Below, in pieces: positions 51,260 through 59,687 of a stretch of DNA of 64,000 nucleotides. The stretch is from Maribacter algarum (ex Zhang et al. 2020). Lineage in GTDB: Bacteria; Bacteroidota; Bacteroidia; Flavobacteriales; Flavobacteriaceae. The translations under genes and the position numbers were made by a program. The first letter of the stretch is position 1; every line of letters starts with the position of its first letter. Under the pieces are notes generated by a model. The model worked only from the letters and a program-made list of their open reading frames with translations. It did not search any database and was not told the DNA's origin. The DNA lies in assembly GCF_005885635.1 (NCBI RefSeq), contig NZ_VATY01000002.1, positions 434,001 through 498,000 of the forward strand. Reading direction: 5' to 3'.

Positions 51260-52360
51260 ATGAAAAAAGTTTTATTTTTATTTGCAGTAATGACTGCATC
51301 GATTACAATGGCGCAGGATTTACCAACGAACCCTGAGCCTGGTAAGTGCTATGTGCGCTGTACTACTCCTGACGTTTACGTCAATGAAACTATGACATTG
51401 ACTGTTAAACCGGCATACAAGGTATTGAAGACGGTACCTGCAACTTTCAAAACTGTTACTGAACAGGTAGAGGTTAAAGCTGCTGGAAAAAAATTAACGG
51501 TTATACCTGAAAAGTGGGGAACTGAAACTGTTTCCTATGTTTCTAAAGAAGGTGGCAACACCTTGCGTATTACACCTGCAAAATTTGGGACTGGATCTGA
51601 AACTATCGAGACAAAGCCCGCTTATGCCCAATGGGAATTAGGTGCTTCGGCTCCGGACTGTGCATCGGGAAATCCCGATGATTGTAGATACTGGTGTTAC
51701 AAAGGGTATCCAGCTGAATTTACCACTATCGAGACTACAACACTTGCTAGCGATGCTTCTGTAAGCAAGACCGCAATAGGTTCGAAAAACGCCTCATATA
51801 CAAAGCGTGTTCTTTTGGAGCCGGCTAGAGTTGTTGAAGAGATTATTCCTGCAGAATACAAGACAATCACGAAGACCGTACTGGACAAAGATGCTTACAC
51901 CACTGAAGAAACCGTGCCAGCGGTAACAAAAACTGTTACCAAGGAAGTATTAAAGGAGAAAGGTGGTTTGACAACTTGGAAAGAAGTGGAGTGTTCATTG
52001 GTGGAGTACCAAGCTTTACCCATCAGTTGGAATTTGGGCAGTGCTACCTTAACCAGTGCGGCGAAAAACATTATCGATACCCGATTGATGCCAGTATTGG
52101 ATCAGAATCCTGGCGTGAAAGTTGAATTGGCTTCCCATACCGATGTAAGGGGTTCCGCAGCGAACAATAAGGACCTTTCGGAAAGAAGAGCTAAGGCTGT
52201 TGCCGATTACTTGATTTCGAAGGGTGTTAACTCCAGTTTACTGGTTGCGAACGGCTATGGAGAAACTAAGACTAAAAACAGATGTAAAGAGGGTGTTTCT
52301 TGTACCGAAAGAGAACATGCCGTTAATAGAAGAACTGAGTTTAGATTAATAAATAACTAA
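51260..52360 (+). CDS. OmpA-family outer-membrane protein with repetitive N-terminal region
   Basis: 366 residues. Signal peptide MKKVLFLFAVMTASITMAQ. The region about 45-250 contains imperfect repeats of the type PAxFKTVTEQVEVK, PAEYKTITKTVLDK and PAVTKTVTKEVLKE, rich in Thr, Val and Lys. It also has a Cys-rich segment (APDCASGNPDDCRYWCYKG). The C-terminal OmpA domain (about 260-365) shows NPGVKVELASHTDVRGSAAN, LSERRAKAVADYLISKG and HAVNRRTEFRL, the peptidoglycan-binding Asp and Arg included. It is expected to tether the outer membrane to peptidoglycan. It has a strong terminator downstream. Confidence 0.88.
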   Translation: MKKVLFLFAVMTASITMAQDLPTNPEPGKCYVRCTTPDVYVNETMTLTVKPAYKVLKTVPATFKTVTEQVEVKAAGKKLTVIPEKWGTETVSYVSKEGGNTLRITPAKFGTGSETIETKPAYAQWELGASAPDCASGNPDDCRYWCYKGYPAEFTTIETTTLASDASVSKTAIGSKNASYTKRVLLEPARVVEEIIPAEYKTITKTVLDKDAYTTEETVPAVTKTVTKEVLKEKGGLTTWKEVECSLVEYQALPISWNLGSATLTSAAKNIIDTRLMPVLDQNPGVKVELASHTDVRGSAANNKDLSERRAKAVADYLISKGVNSSLLVANGYGETKTKNRCKEGVSCTEREHAVNRRTEFRLINN

Positions 52361-52387
52361 TTTATTACCCGTAAACAACCAACCTAA

Positions 52388-52421
52388 AAAAAAGGGCTTT
52401 CCAATTGGAAAGCCCTTTTTT
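52388..52421 (+). terminator. Perfect palindromic terminator, bidirectional
   Basis: GGGCTTTCC-AATT-GGAAAGCCC flanked by A on the left and T on the right forms a perfect stem centred at 52404/52405. It serves the OmpA gene and the convergent thioredoxin-like gene. Confidence 0.93.
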
Positions 52422-52442
52422 ATTTTCAGTAGAAATTTACAA

Positions 52443-52895
52443 CTATTGGTACTTTTTGATAAGATTTAAATGATAGCTCGTTTCGCCATTCATACTATAT
52501 CCGGAGTACATATCTAATTCTTTTCCTTTTTTATCCAAAATTTTCACTAGGGGAACGGAACCTTTTTTATTTAGTTTTGAAGAAAGATCTTTATTATGCT
52601 GTAATTGCTCTGGAGTAAGAATATCTCTATTCATCGGTATGTCTATATACAAAAGGACATACTTATCTGCCAGTGATAAAAACTCTGCTGATTCAAACAA
52701 ATCTTTTTTCAGCATTTTACAAGGTGGACACCAATCACTACCCGTAAAGTATACCAGAACGTTTTTATCATTTTTTATGGCAGTTTCAATTGCGGTGTCG
52801 TAATTGGTTAGCCATTGACTATCAGCTACATTAACTTTATCCGCTTGCGCAGAAACAAAAAAAGGTAAAATCAAAAATAAGAGTAGGTGTTTCAT
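52443..52895 (-). CDS. Thioredoxin-family exported protein
   Basis: 150 residues. Signal peptide MKHLLLFLILPFFVSAQ, then a thioredoxin fold with FTGSDWCPPCKMLKKDLF, whose CPPC pair is the redox centre, and the cis-Pro segment KKGSVPLVKILDKKG. The layout resembles the DsbD gamma/thioredoxin_7 group. It probably reduces disulfides in the periplasm. A sigma-54-like promoter lies directly upstream on the minus strand, which would make it conditionally expressed. Confidence 0.9.
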   Translation of the reverse strand: MKHLLLFLILPFFVSAQADKVNVADSQWLTNYDTAIETAIKNDKNVLVYFTGSDWCPPCKMLKKDLFESAEFLSLADKYVLLYIDIPMNRDILTPEQLQHNKDLSSKLNKKGSVPLVKILDKKGKELDMYSGYSMNGETSYHLNLIKKYQ

Positions 52896-52916
52896 CTTTG
52901 GTTTTTTATAAAGATA

Positions 52917-52932
52917 GCAATTAGCTTGCCAA
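52917..52932 (-). promoter_or_regulatory. Sigma-54-like promoter of the thioredoxin-family gene
   Basis: Read on the minus strand, TTGGCA (52932-52927), six bases, then TTGC (52920-52917) and T gives TGGCAAGCTAATTGCT. This matches the sigma-54 consensus TGGCACRNNNNTTGCW except for one base. Transcription would begin about ten bases before the ATG at 52895. Confidence 0.5.
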
Positions 52933-53011
52933 ATTCATGTGAAAGTTATTCTTCGTATGCTATGCTAACGAAAGCTTTTTATTCTTTAGTATAACATTTA
53001 ACAATATCAAT

Positions 53012-53338
53012 CTATTTGAATAAGTTATCCATGCCTGGTATATTAGGCATACCTTCTTTGGCAACGGCAGAGAGTTCAGTTTCGTTGACTTGAGTTGCTT
53101 TCTCAATTGCCTTATTGATAGTAAGTATCAAATAGTCCTCTAGTTGCTCTTTATCATTCAACAGAATTTCATCAATCTGAATTTCTTTAACAGCACGGTT
53201 GGCGGTTATAACTACCTTGACAAGTCCTTCAGGTGAAGTTTCTTCCAAGCTTACCGTGTTAAGGCGTTTTTTGGTTGCTTCCACTTTCTGTTGGGTTTCC
53301 TTCAATTTCCCCATCATACCCATCATATCTCCGAACAT
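53012..53338 (-). CDS. YbaB/EbfC nucleoid-associated protein
   Basis: 108 residues of the small dimeric DNA-binding family. It begins [20 protein letters not shown] and carries the conserved beta strand [15 protein letters not shown] and the C-terminal helix [17 protein letters not shown]. Gene products of this family coat DNA and are often near dnaX-recR, which are not in this window. It is divergent from the peptidase gene and 117 bp from the thioredoxin-like gene, separated by a 21-bp interrupted palindrome near 52951-52971. Confidence 0.9.
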   Translation of the reverse strand: MFGDMMGMMGKLKETQQKVEATKKRLNTVSLEETSPEGLVKVVITANRAVKEIQIDEILLNDKEQLEDYLILTINKAIEKATQVNETELSAVAKEGMPNIPGMDNLFK

Positions 53339-53400
53339 AATATTCTTTTAACTGTTAGTATTAGGTAAAATTAACAAATTGTACGAATAAACGCTTATTA

Positions 53401-55536
53401 ATGTTACAGACAGATAAATTCAGTAGTGTTCTTTTAGGATGTCTTACTTTTGCGGTTTCTTGTCAAAACCAGAATAAAGATATGAGTAAAGCTGAAGCTC
53501 CAGTTGCAAAGAAAATACCTACGGAGTTGGTCAAACATGATGATTTAAGGGTAGATGACTATTACTGGATGAATGATAGGGAAGACCAAGCGGTTATCTC
53601 TCACCTAGAAAAGGAGAATGCGTATTGTGCTGAGATGACAGAGCATACCAAGAAGTTTCAAACTTCTTTGTTTGAAGAAATGAAGTCTCGGATTAAGGAA
53701 GACGATTCATCAGTGCCTTACAAGCAAAATGGATATTGGTATATCACGCGTTATGAATTAGGAAAAGAATATCCCATATATTCCAGAAAAAAAGAAAGTC
53801 TTGAAGCCAAGGAAGAGATTCTTTTTGATTGTAACTTGTTAGCTAAGGGGCATGATTACTTCAACTTGTCTAGTTTTTCGATAAGTCCTGATAATTCATT
53901 GGCCGCTTTTTCAGTGGATACGGTATCTAGAAGGAAATACACGCTGCAAATCAAAAATTTAAAGACAGGTGAAATTTTAGTCGATAGGGTAGAGAATACT
54001 GCTGGAAACTCTGTTTGGGCGGATGATAATAAAAGCATTTTTTATAGCAAACAAGATGATGTAACGCTTCGTTCAGATAAAATATTCAAACATAAACTTG
54101 GAGCTTCTGAAGACACATTGGTTTATAATGAGGAGGATGAAACGTTTGGTGCTTATGTATATAAATCGAAATCTAAAAAATACATCATTATTGCTTCCTA
54201 TAGTACCTTAACTACTGAATTCAGGACCTTAAAAGCAAGTGACCCAGATGGGGAATTCAAAGTTTTCTCAGCAAGAACGCGTGGTCTTGAATATGGGATT
54301 TCACACTACGATAAGGACTTTTATATTCTGACGAATAAAGACGGGGCGACCAATTTCAAACTGATGAAAGTTGCCGAGGGCGGTGATACTTCTGCCGAAA
54401 ATTGGCAAGAATTTATTCACCATAGAACAAATGTGCTGCTTGAAGGCATGGATATCTTCAAAGGGTATTACGTGCTATCAGAGCGTAAAAATGGACTCAA
54501 CGAGATTAAAATCGTAAGATGGGACGGCTCGGACAGTTATTATTTACCCTTTGATAATGAAACTTATACGGCAAATGTCAGTACCAATCCTGATTTTGAT
54601 ACAGAAATACTTCGTTATCGTTATAATTCGATGGGAACGCCAAGTTCGATTATTGATTTCAACATGTCAACCAAAGTCAAGGAGATAAAGAAAGAGCAGG
54701 AGGTCTTAGGAGGAAAGTTCGACAAGCAAAACTATATAGAAAAGCGCATATGGGCTATCGCGAGAGATGGTGTGAAAGTACCTATGTCAATGGTCTTTCA
54801 TAAGGACACGTTATTAGATAGAAATACCCCGATTCTACAATACGCCTATGGTTCGTATGGCGCAACAATTGACCCGTATTTCTCTACTGTTCGGTTGAGT
54901 TTACTAGACCGAGGATTTGTATTTGCCTTGGCTCATATTCGAGGAGGACAGTATCTGGGGAGACCCTGGTATGAGGATGGTAAACTCCTGAAAAAGAAAA
55001 ATACCTTCAATGATTTTGTGGATTGTTCTAAATTTTTAATTTCTGAAGGATATACAAGTCCTGAACATTTATATGCAATGGGAGGTTCTGCTGGCGGACT
55101 TCTAATGGGAGCAATTATAAATATGGCTCCTGAATTGTATAATGGGATTGTAGCTTCTGTACCCTTTGTAGATGTGGTTACCACGATGTTAGATGATTCT
55201 ATTCCACTTACAACAGGGGAGTATGACGAATGGGGCAATCCAAACGAAAAGGAATATTACGATTACATGAAATCGTATTCGCCCTATGATCAAGTTGAGG
55301 CTAAGGCGTATCCTAATATGTTAGTCACGACGGGCTTACATGATTCTCAGGTTCAGTATTTTGAGCCGGCAAAATGGGTGGCAAAGCTTCGGGAACTAAA
55401 AACAGATGATAACATACTATTGTTTGATATCAATATGGATGCTGGACACGGGGGTGCTTCCGGTCGTTACGAGTCGCTTAAAGAGGTGGCAAAGGAATAT
55501 GCTTTTATCCTTGATTTAGAAGGTAAAGTAGAGTGA
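53401..55536 (+). CDS. Prolyl oligopeptidase-family (S9A) lipoprotein peptidase
   Basis: 711 residues. The N-terminus has a lipobox-like FAVSC (Cys20), so it is a predicted lipoprotein. A beta-propeller spans about 40-420 (DDYYWMNDREDQAVISHLEK, FSISPDNSLAAFSVD). The alpha/beta-hydrolase domain follows, with nucleophile Ser in MGGSAGGLLMGA, Asp in TTGLHDSQVQYFEPAKW, and His in DAGHGGASGRYES. The overall layout fits oligopeptidase B (protease II), which cleaves after basic residues. It probably processes peptides in the envelope. It is monocistronic. Confidence 0.93.
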   Translation: MLQTDKFSSVLLGCLTFAVSCQNQNKDMSKAEAPVAKKIPTELVKHDDLRVDDYYWMNDREDQAVISHLEKENAYCAEMTEHTKKFQTSLFEEMKSRIKEDDSSVPYKQNGYWYITRYELGKEYPIYSRKKESLEAKEEILFDCNLLAKGHDYFNLSSFSISPDNSLAAFSVDTVSRRKYTLQIKNLKTGEILVDRVENTAGNSVWADDNKSIFYSKQDDVTLRSDKIFKHKLGASEDTLVYNEEDETFGAYVYKSKSKKYIIIASYSTLTTEFRTLKASDPDGEFKVFSARTRGLEYGISHYDKDFYILTNKDGATNFKLMKVAEGGDTSAENWQEFIHHRTNVLLEGMDIFKGYYVLSERKNGLNEIKIVRWDGSDSYYLPFDNETYTANVSTNPDFDTEILRYRYNSMGTPSSIIDFNMSTKVKEIKKEQEVLGGKFDKQNYIEKRIWAIARDGVKVPMSMVFHKDTLLDRNTPILQYAYGSYGATIDPYFSTVRLSLLDRGFVFALAHIRGGQYLGRPWYEDGKLLKKKNTFNDFVDCSKFLISEGYTSPEHLYAMGGSAGGLLMGAIINMAPELYNGIVASVPFVDVVTTMLDDSIPLTTGEYDEWGNPNEKEYYDYMKSYSPYDQVEAKAYPNMLVTTGLHDSQVQYFEPAKWVAKLRELKTDDNILLFDINMDAGHGGASGRYESLKEVAKEYAFILDLEGKVE

Positions 55537-55561
55537 AAAGGTAGCATTTGAAAAAAAATGC

Positions 55562-55569
55562 TAATTTTG
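55562..55569 (+). promoter_or_regulatory. -7 promoter element TAATTTTG
   Basis: TAATTTTG fits TAnnTTTG and lies 57 bases before the ATG at 55627, just after the peptidase gene. It probably drives the PLP enzyme gene. Confidence 0.4.
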
Positions 55570-55626
55570 TACCCGAATTTCATATAAACCAAATCATTTG
55601 TGAGATTCCAACCTAGATGCCATTAT

Positions 55627-56667
55627 ATGGGAGATAAAATTAATGCTTGCAACAATGTCCTAGAACTTATAGGTAACACACCGCTTGTAAAGCTGAACAA
55701 AATATCAGAGAATTTAACGGGCAATTTTTATGCTAAGGTCGAAGCCTTCAATCCAGGCCATTCTGCTAAGGATAGAATCGCTCTTCACATTATTGAAGAA
55801 GCCGAGCGAAAAGGGATATTAACCGAAGGTAGTACTATAGTTGAGACCACTTCCGGTAATACCGGTTTTAGTATAGCAATGGTTAGTATGATAAAAGGGT
55901 ATGATTGTATCCTAGCGGTTAGTTCCAAGTCATCTCCTGATAAGATTGACATGTTAAGATCCATGGGAGCAAAGGTTTATGTATGCCCAGCTCATGTTAG
56001 TGCGGATGACCCACGTTCGTATTATCAGGTAGCAAAACGTTTACACGAAGAAACTAAAGGTTCTATCTATATCAACCAATATTTCAATGAGTTGAATATG
56101 GAAGCTCATTATAAAACAACAGGACCTGAAATCTGGGAGCAAACGAATGGTAATATTACCCATCTAGTTGCTTGTAGTGGTACTGGAGGCACTATTTCAG
56201 GAACTTCTCGCTTTTTGAAAGAGCAAAATCCAGATATTGAAGTGATAGGTGTTGATGCTTTTGGCTCAGTATTGAAGAAATACCATGAAACAGGAGAATT
56301 AGATACTGATGAAATATATCCATACCGTATCGAAGGATTGGGTAAAAACTTGATTCCAGGAGCTACTGATTTTGGTGCTATCGATGGGTTTATCAAAGTA
56401 ACCGATGAGGAAAGTGCCCATACGGCTCGGGAGATATCAAAAACTGAAGGAATTTTTGCAGGATACACTTGTGGAGCGGTAATGCAGGCGACAAAACAGC
56501 TTGATGCGGAAGGCAAATTCGGAAAAGATAGCAACGTAGTATTAATCTTTCCAGATCATGGATCAAGGTATATGAGTAAAATCTATAGTGATCAATGGAT
56601 GGAAGATCAAGGATTTTTGAACAATAGTAGTGTTGAGGAAACCCAACAAATACAGGTGATTCGATAA
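55627..56667 (+). CDS. Cysteine synthase/cystathionine beta-synthase-family PLP enzyme, possible cysteate synthase
   Basis: 346 residues from ATG 55627 ([20 protein letters not shown]); a GTG at 55600 would add nine unconserved residues. Fold-type II PLP enzyme with Schiff-base Lys in [12 protein letters not shown], the substrate loop [11 protein letters not shown], phosphate loop [11 protein letters not shown], and a C-terminal '[18 protein letters not shown]' that resembles cystathionine beta-synthase more than O-acetylserine sulfhydrylase. No C-terminal CBS domains are present. It may make cystathionine or cysteine; in the context of the next gene it may make cysteate for sulfonolipids. 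Family is certain, reaction is not. A terminator follows. Confidence 0.85.
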   Translation: MGDKINACNNVLELIGNTPLVKLNKISENLTGNFYAKVEAFNPGHSAKDRIALHIIEEAERKGILTEGSTIVETTSGNTGFSIAMVSMIKGYDCILAVSSKSSPDKIDMLRSMGAKVYVCPAHVSADDPRSYYQVAKRLHEETKGSIYINQYFNELNMEAHYKTTGPEIWEQTNGNITHLVACSGTGGTISGTSRFLKEQNPDIEVIGVDAFGSVLKKYHETGELDTDEIYPYRIEGLGKNLIPGATDFGAIDGFIKVTDEESAHTAREISKTEGIFAGYTCGAVMQATKQLDAEGKFGKDSNVVLIFPDHGSRYMSKIYSDQWMEDQGFLNNSSVEETQQIQVIR

Positions 56668-56687
56668 GAATAGTTAATAATAACATT

Positions 56688-56725
56688 AAAAAAGGCGATG
56701 ACTAACAAGTTCATTGCCTTTTTTT
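56688..56725 (+). terminator. Rho-independent terminator between the PLP enzyme and acyltransferase genes
   Basis: AAAAAGGC-ATGA pairs with TCAT-GCCTTTTT (one G/T mismatch) around a loop of about ten bases, followed by T. It indicates that the two genes can be transcribed separately. Confidence 0.8.
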
Positions 56726-56740
56726 CTGCCGTAAAATCTA

Positions 56741-56748
56741 TATTTTTG
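56741..56748 (+). promoter_or_regulatory. -7 promoter element TATTTTTG
   Basis: TATTTTTG fits TAnnTTTG. An ATTG at 56713-56716 could be the -33 element (24 bases upstream). The ATG at 56786 is 37 bases downstream. Confidence 0.5.
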
Positions 56749-56785
56749 CAGTGCCGTAAGGTTTTCAAAAACTTAACCAGACTCC

Positions 56786-58045
56786 ATGAGAGACATATTT
56801 GATAGAATTATAGAGAATAAGGGGCCACTAGGTAAGTGGGCTTCGCAAGCAGAGGGATATTTTGTTTTTCCAAAATTAGAAGGTCCGATTTCGAACCGAA
56901 TGAAATTCCAAGGTAAAGAAGTTATTACCTGGAGCATTAACGACTACCTGGGATTAGCTAATTTACCCGAGATAAAAAAGATTGACGGTGATACAGCTGC
57001 TGAATACGGGGCGGCCTATCCAATGGGTGCTCGTATGATGAGTGGTCATACGGAATTTCATGAGCAACTAGAGCAGGAATGTGCTGCTTTTGTGGATAAA
57101 GAAGCTGCCTATTTATTGAATTTCGGTTATCAAGGTATAATGTCCGCAATTGATGCCTTGGTGCACAAGGACGATATCATCGTTTATGATGTTGATTGTC
57201 ATGCCTGTATTATCGATGGTGTTCGTTTGCACATGGGCAAGCGTTTTACCTTCAAACACAATGATATTGAAAGTTTGGAAGTTAACCTTGAGCGTGCTAC
57301 AAAAATGGCAGAGCAAACTGGAGGTGGTATTTTGGTGATATCTGAAGGGGTTTTTGGAATGCGCGGACAACAAGGCAAACTGAAAGAGATAGTTGCCTTA
57401 AAGAAAAAATATAGTTTTAGACTACTTGTTGATGATGCTCACGGATTTGGTACCCTAGGAAAGACTGGAGCCGGAGCGGGGCAGGAGCAAGGTGTTCAAG
57501 ATGACATTGATGTGTATTTTGCCACTTTCGCTAAATCAATGGCTAGCATCGGAGCTTTCTTAGCTGCAGACAAAGAAATTATAGATTACTTAAAGTACAA
57601 TTTACGTTCGCAAATGTTCGCGAAGTCTCTACCCATGACGTATGTCAAGGGAGCTTTAAAACGTTTGGATATGCTTAGAACTATGCCTGAACTAAAAGAA
57701 AAGCTGTGGGAGAATGTAAATGCACTTCAAAATGGATTAAAGGAAAGAGGTTTTGATATTGGAACTACAACCAGTTGTGTTACTCCAGTTTATTTAAACG
57801 GTAGTATTCCAGAAGCAATGGCTCTTGTGAAGGACCTTCGTGAGAATTACGGAATCTTCTGTTCTATAGTGGTTTATCCGGTAATACCTAAAGGATTAAT
57901 TTTACTTAGAATGATTCCTACGGCGACACATACCTTAGAGGATATAGCCATTACTTTAGATGCTTTCTCTGGGATTAGAGAGCGTCTTGAAAATGGAACT
58001 TATAAGAGATTATCTGCTGCAGTTGCAGCTGCCATGGGTGAATAG
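56786..58045 (+). CDS. Alpha-oxoamine synthase-family acyltransferase, serine palmitoyltransferase/cysteate acyltransferase type
   Basis: 419-residue fold-type I PLP enzyme that condenses an acyl-CoA with an amino acid. Motifs are INDYLGLANLPEIKK, GARMMSGHTEFHEQLEQECA, NFGYQGIMSAIDAL, YDVDCHACIIDGVRL, VISEGVFGMRGQQGK, the PLP Asp/His in LLVDDAHGFGTLG, and the Schiff-base Lys in YFATFAKSMASIGAF. The C-terminus SAAVAAAMGE is family-typical in Bacteroidota. Homologues make sphinganine precursors from serine, or capnine precursors from cysteate in gliding flavobacteria. No motif known to me separates the two substrates. The neighbours favour the sulfonolipid option. Confidence 0.88.
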   Translation: MRDIFDRIIENKGPLGKWASQAEGYFVFPKLEGPISNRMKFQGKEVITWSINDYLGLANLPEIKKIDGDTAAEYGAAYPMGARMMSGHTEFHEQLEQECAAFVDKEAAYLLNFGYQGIMSAIDALVHKDDIIVYDVDCHACIIDGVRLHMGKRFTFKHNDIESLEVNLERATKMAEQTGGGILVISEGVFGMRGQQGKLKEIVALKKKYSFRLLVDDAHGFGTLGKTGAGAGQEQGVQDDIDVYFATFAKSMASIGAFLAADKEIIDYLKYNLRSQMFAKSLPMTYVKGALKRLDMLRTMPELKEKLWENVNALQNGLKERGFDIGTTTSCVTPVYLNGSIPEAMALVKDLRENYGIFCSIVVYPVIPKGLILLRMIPTATHTLEDIAITLDAFSGIRERLENGTYKRLSAAVAAAMGE

Positions 58046-58065
58046 TTAAGACTCATACCAAAAAT

Positions 58066-58092
58066 AAAATCCCGATTATTCGGGATTTTTTT
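58066..58092. terminator. Bidirectional terminator between the acyltransferase and GNAT-like genes
   Basis: AAAATCCCGA (58066-58075) and TCGGGATTTT (58080-58089) are perfectly complementary around a four-base loop, with A/T flanks for both directions. It overlaps the stop codon of the minus-strand gene. Confidence 0.9.
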
Positions 58093-59212
58093 ATGCCAAT
58101 TCTTTTCGATAAGTCCGCCTTCTTTTATACACCACCGGCTCAAAATGTTTCCACATTTGTTTGATGGCAATATTCTCTTCCAATTCAGGTGTACGATAAC
58201 ACATATCTATTCCTTTCTCAGTAAAGGTTTTATAGTATTCGTTAAATACGATAGCTGTAACCCCCTTGTTTTGATACTCTGGATGAATTCCTATCAAATA
58301 GAAATACACATCTTTACTCTGTTTTTTCGCTTTCAATAAATGGTAGACCCCAAAAGGGAAAAGTTTGCCATTCGCTTTTTGCAATGCTTTGGAAAATGAA
58401 GGCATTACGATAGCAAATGCAATAAGTTTATCTTCCTTGTCAACAATAAACTTAATGTATTCAGGATTGATAAAGCCTATGTACTTTTTCTTAAAATAGG
58501 CCTTCTGAACTTCTGTAATGGGGACAAAAGAAGAAAGCTTTGAATAGGTTTCATTAAACAAATCAAACATCTTATCTGCCATAGGCATCACGTCTTTGGT
58601 ATTTATGAAATTTACTTCACGTAGACCGTAACGGCGTTTGATTAAATCGTTCAGTTTAGTAAAGAGTGCAGGGTCGGCATTGCTAGCGGGAAATTTATTT
58701 TCCATGTATTCCTTTTCCTTGACAAAACCCAGGCGTTCATAATGGTTTTGATAGTAGCTGTAATTATACCAGGTTACCATACTTCCGATATGTTCAAAAC
58801 CCTCAGTAAGCACACCCACTTTATCTAGATTAGAAAAACCTACTGGACCTTCCATATATTCAAGTCGTTGCTGATTCCCTATTTCGGCAACTTTTTGAAG
58901 CAAAGTTTCAGATACCTCGGGGTCATCAATGAAATCGAACCAGCCAAATCGCATTTTCTTTAACTTTTGATGGTTGATTTCCAGCGTATTAACAATAGCA
59001 GCTACTCGGCCAACTAATTCTCCCTCTTTGTAGGCTAAAAAAAACCAAGCATCAGCATTTTTAAAAGCAGGGTTTTTGGTCTTGTCAAAGGTTTCAAGTT
59101 CATCCTTGATAATTGGAGGAACCCAATATGGTGAGTCTTTGTAAAGCGAAAAAGGAAACTTTACAAACTGTTTTAACTCTGATTTTGTAACCGCCTCTTT
59201 GAGGGTGACCAT
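58091..59212 (-). CDS. GNAT-like acyltransferase, candidate lipid N-acyltransferase
   Basis: 373 residues. The N-terminal half carries FPFSLYKDSPYWVPPIIKDE, NPAFKNADAWFFLAYKEGEL and VGRVAAIVNTLEINHQKLKK. The C-terminal half has KFIVDKEDKLIAFAIVMPSF and YFYLIGIHPEYQNKGVTAIV with a GNAT acetyl-CoA loop. The layout resembles the large GNAT-like family to which bacterial ceramide synthase (bCerS of Caulobacter) belongs, as I recall it. Convergence with the acyltransferase gene (45 bp between stops) fits a role in N-acylation of the long-chain amine to N-acylcapnine or ceramide. This is inference; the protein may acylate something else. Confidence 0.7.
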   Translation of the reverse strand: MVTLKEAVTKSELKQFVKFPFSLYKDSPYWVPPIIKDELETFDKTKNPAFKNADAWFFLAYKEGELVGRVAAIVNTLEINHQKLKKMRFGWFDFIDDPEVSETLLQKVAEIGNQQRLEYMEGPVGFSNLDKVGVLTEGFEHIGSMVTWYNYSYYQNHYERLGFVKEKEYMENKFPASNADPALFTKLNDLIKRRYGLREVNFINTKDVMPMADKMFDLFNETYSKLSSFVPITEVQKAYFKKKYIGFINPEYIKFIVDKEDKLIAFAIVMPSFSKALQKANGKLFPFGVYHLLKAKKQSKDVYFYLIGIHPEYQNKGVTAIVFNEYYKTFTEKGIDMCYRTPELEENIAIKQMWKHFEPVVYKRRRTYRKELA

Positions 59213-59288
59213 GTCTAGTTATTTCTAAGACCAATATTAGGGATATTAATCCTTAGAATAAAATTACATAAGACTTAATGATGGATTA

Positions 59289-59687
59289 TTAAGAGGAATA
59301 TGCTAAGAAGAATACCGTGGCTAGATATATCCAAAGTAGCGAAAAAACTATATGAACTATGGTCTCGAAAACCTTTCCCTTCCATAGTTTAGGAGAATAA
59401 CCAAAAAATTGAATACCCATTCGAATTCCCCAGAAAAACGATAGACCTAGAGAAATTCGTTTTCCTAAAGGCGTGTGAACTAAATCTGTATTTGAGCTAG
59501 TGCAAAGCAATCCTACTAAAAAAACAATTAGTGCAATGAAAAAGGTATGTACCTGCATCATTTGTCTGTTTATAAGACTCAGGTTTTTGAGTTCACTTTT
59601 CCATGAAAAATATTTTGGAAATATAATGTGCACAAGGGCTAGAGCCATTAATGAAAAACCGGCTATTTTAATATGGGTTTCAAGCAT
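59289..59687 (-). CDS. Small four-helix membrane protein, last gene of an overlapping operon
   Basis: 133 residues from ATG 59687 (MLETHIKIAGFSLMALALVH). Four hydrophobic segments are seen: about 8-24, 47-62, 76-94 and 108-128. The histidines in the helices and the topology recall small DoxX- or cytochrome-b-like membrane proteins, but no family is certain. It overlaps the methyltransferase gene by 8 bp (59680-59687) and therefore belongs to the DoxX/DUF2071/methyltransferase operon. Confidence 0.7.
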   Translation of the reverse strand: MLETHIKIAGFSLMALALVHIIFPKYFSWKSELKNLSLINRQMMQVHTFFIALIVFLVGLLCTSSNTDLVHTPLGKRISLGLSFFWGIRMGIQFFGYSPKLWKGKVFETIVHIVFSLLWIYLATVFFLAYSS

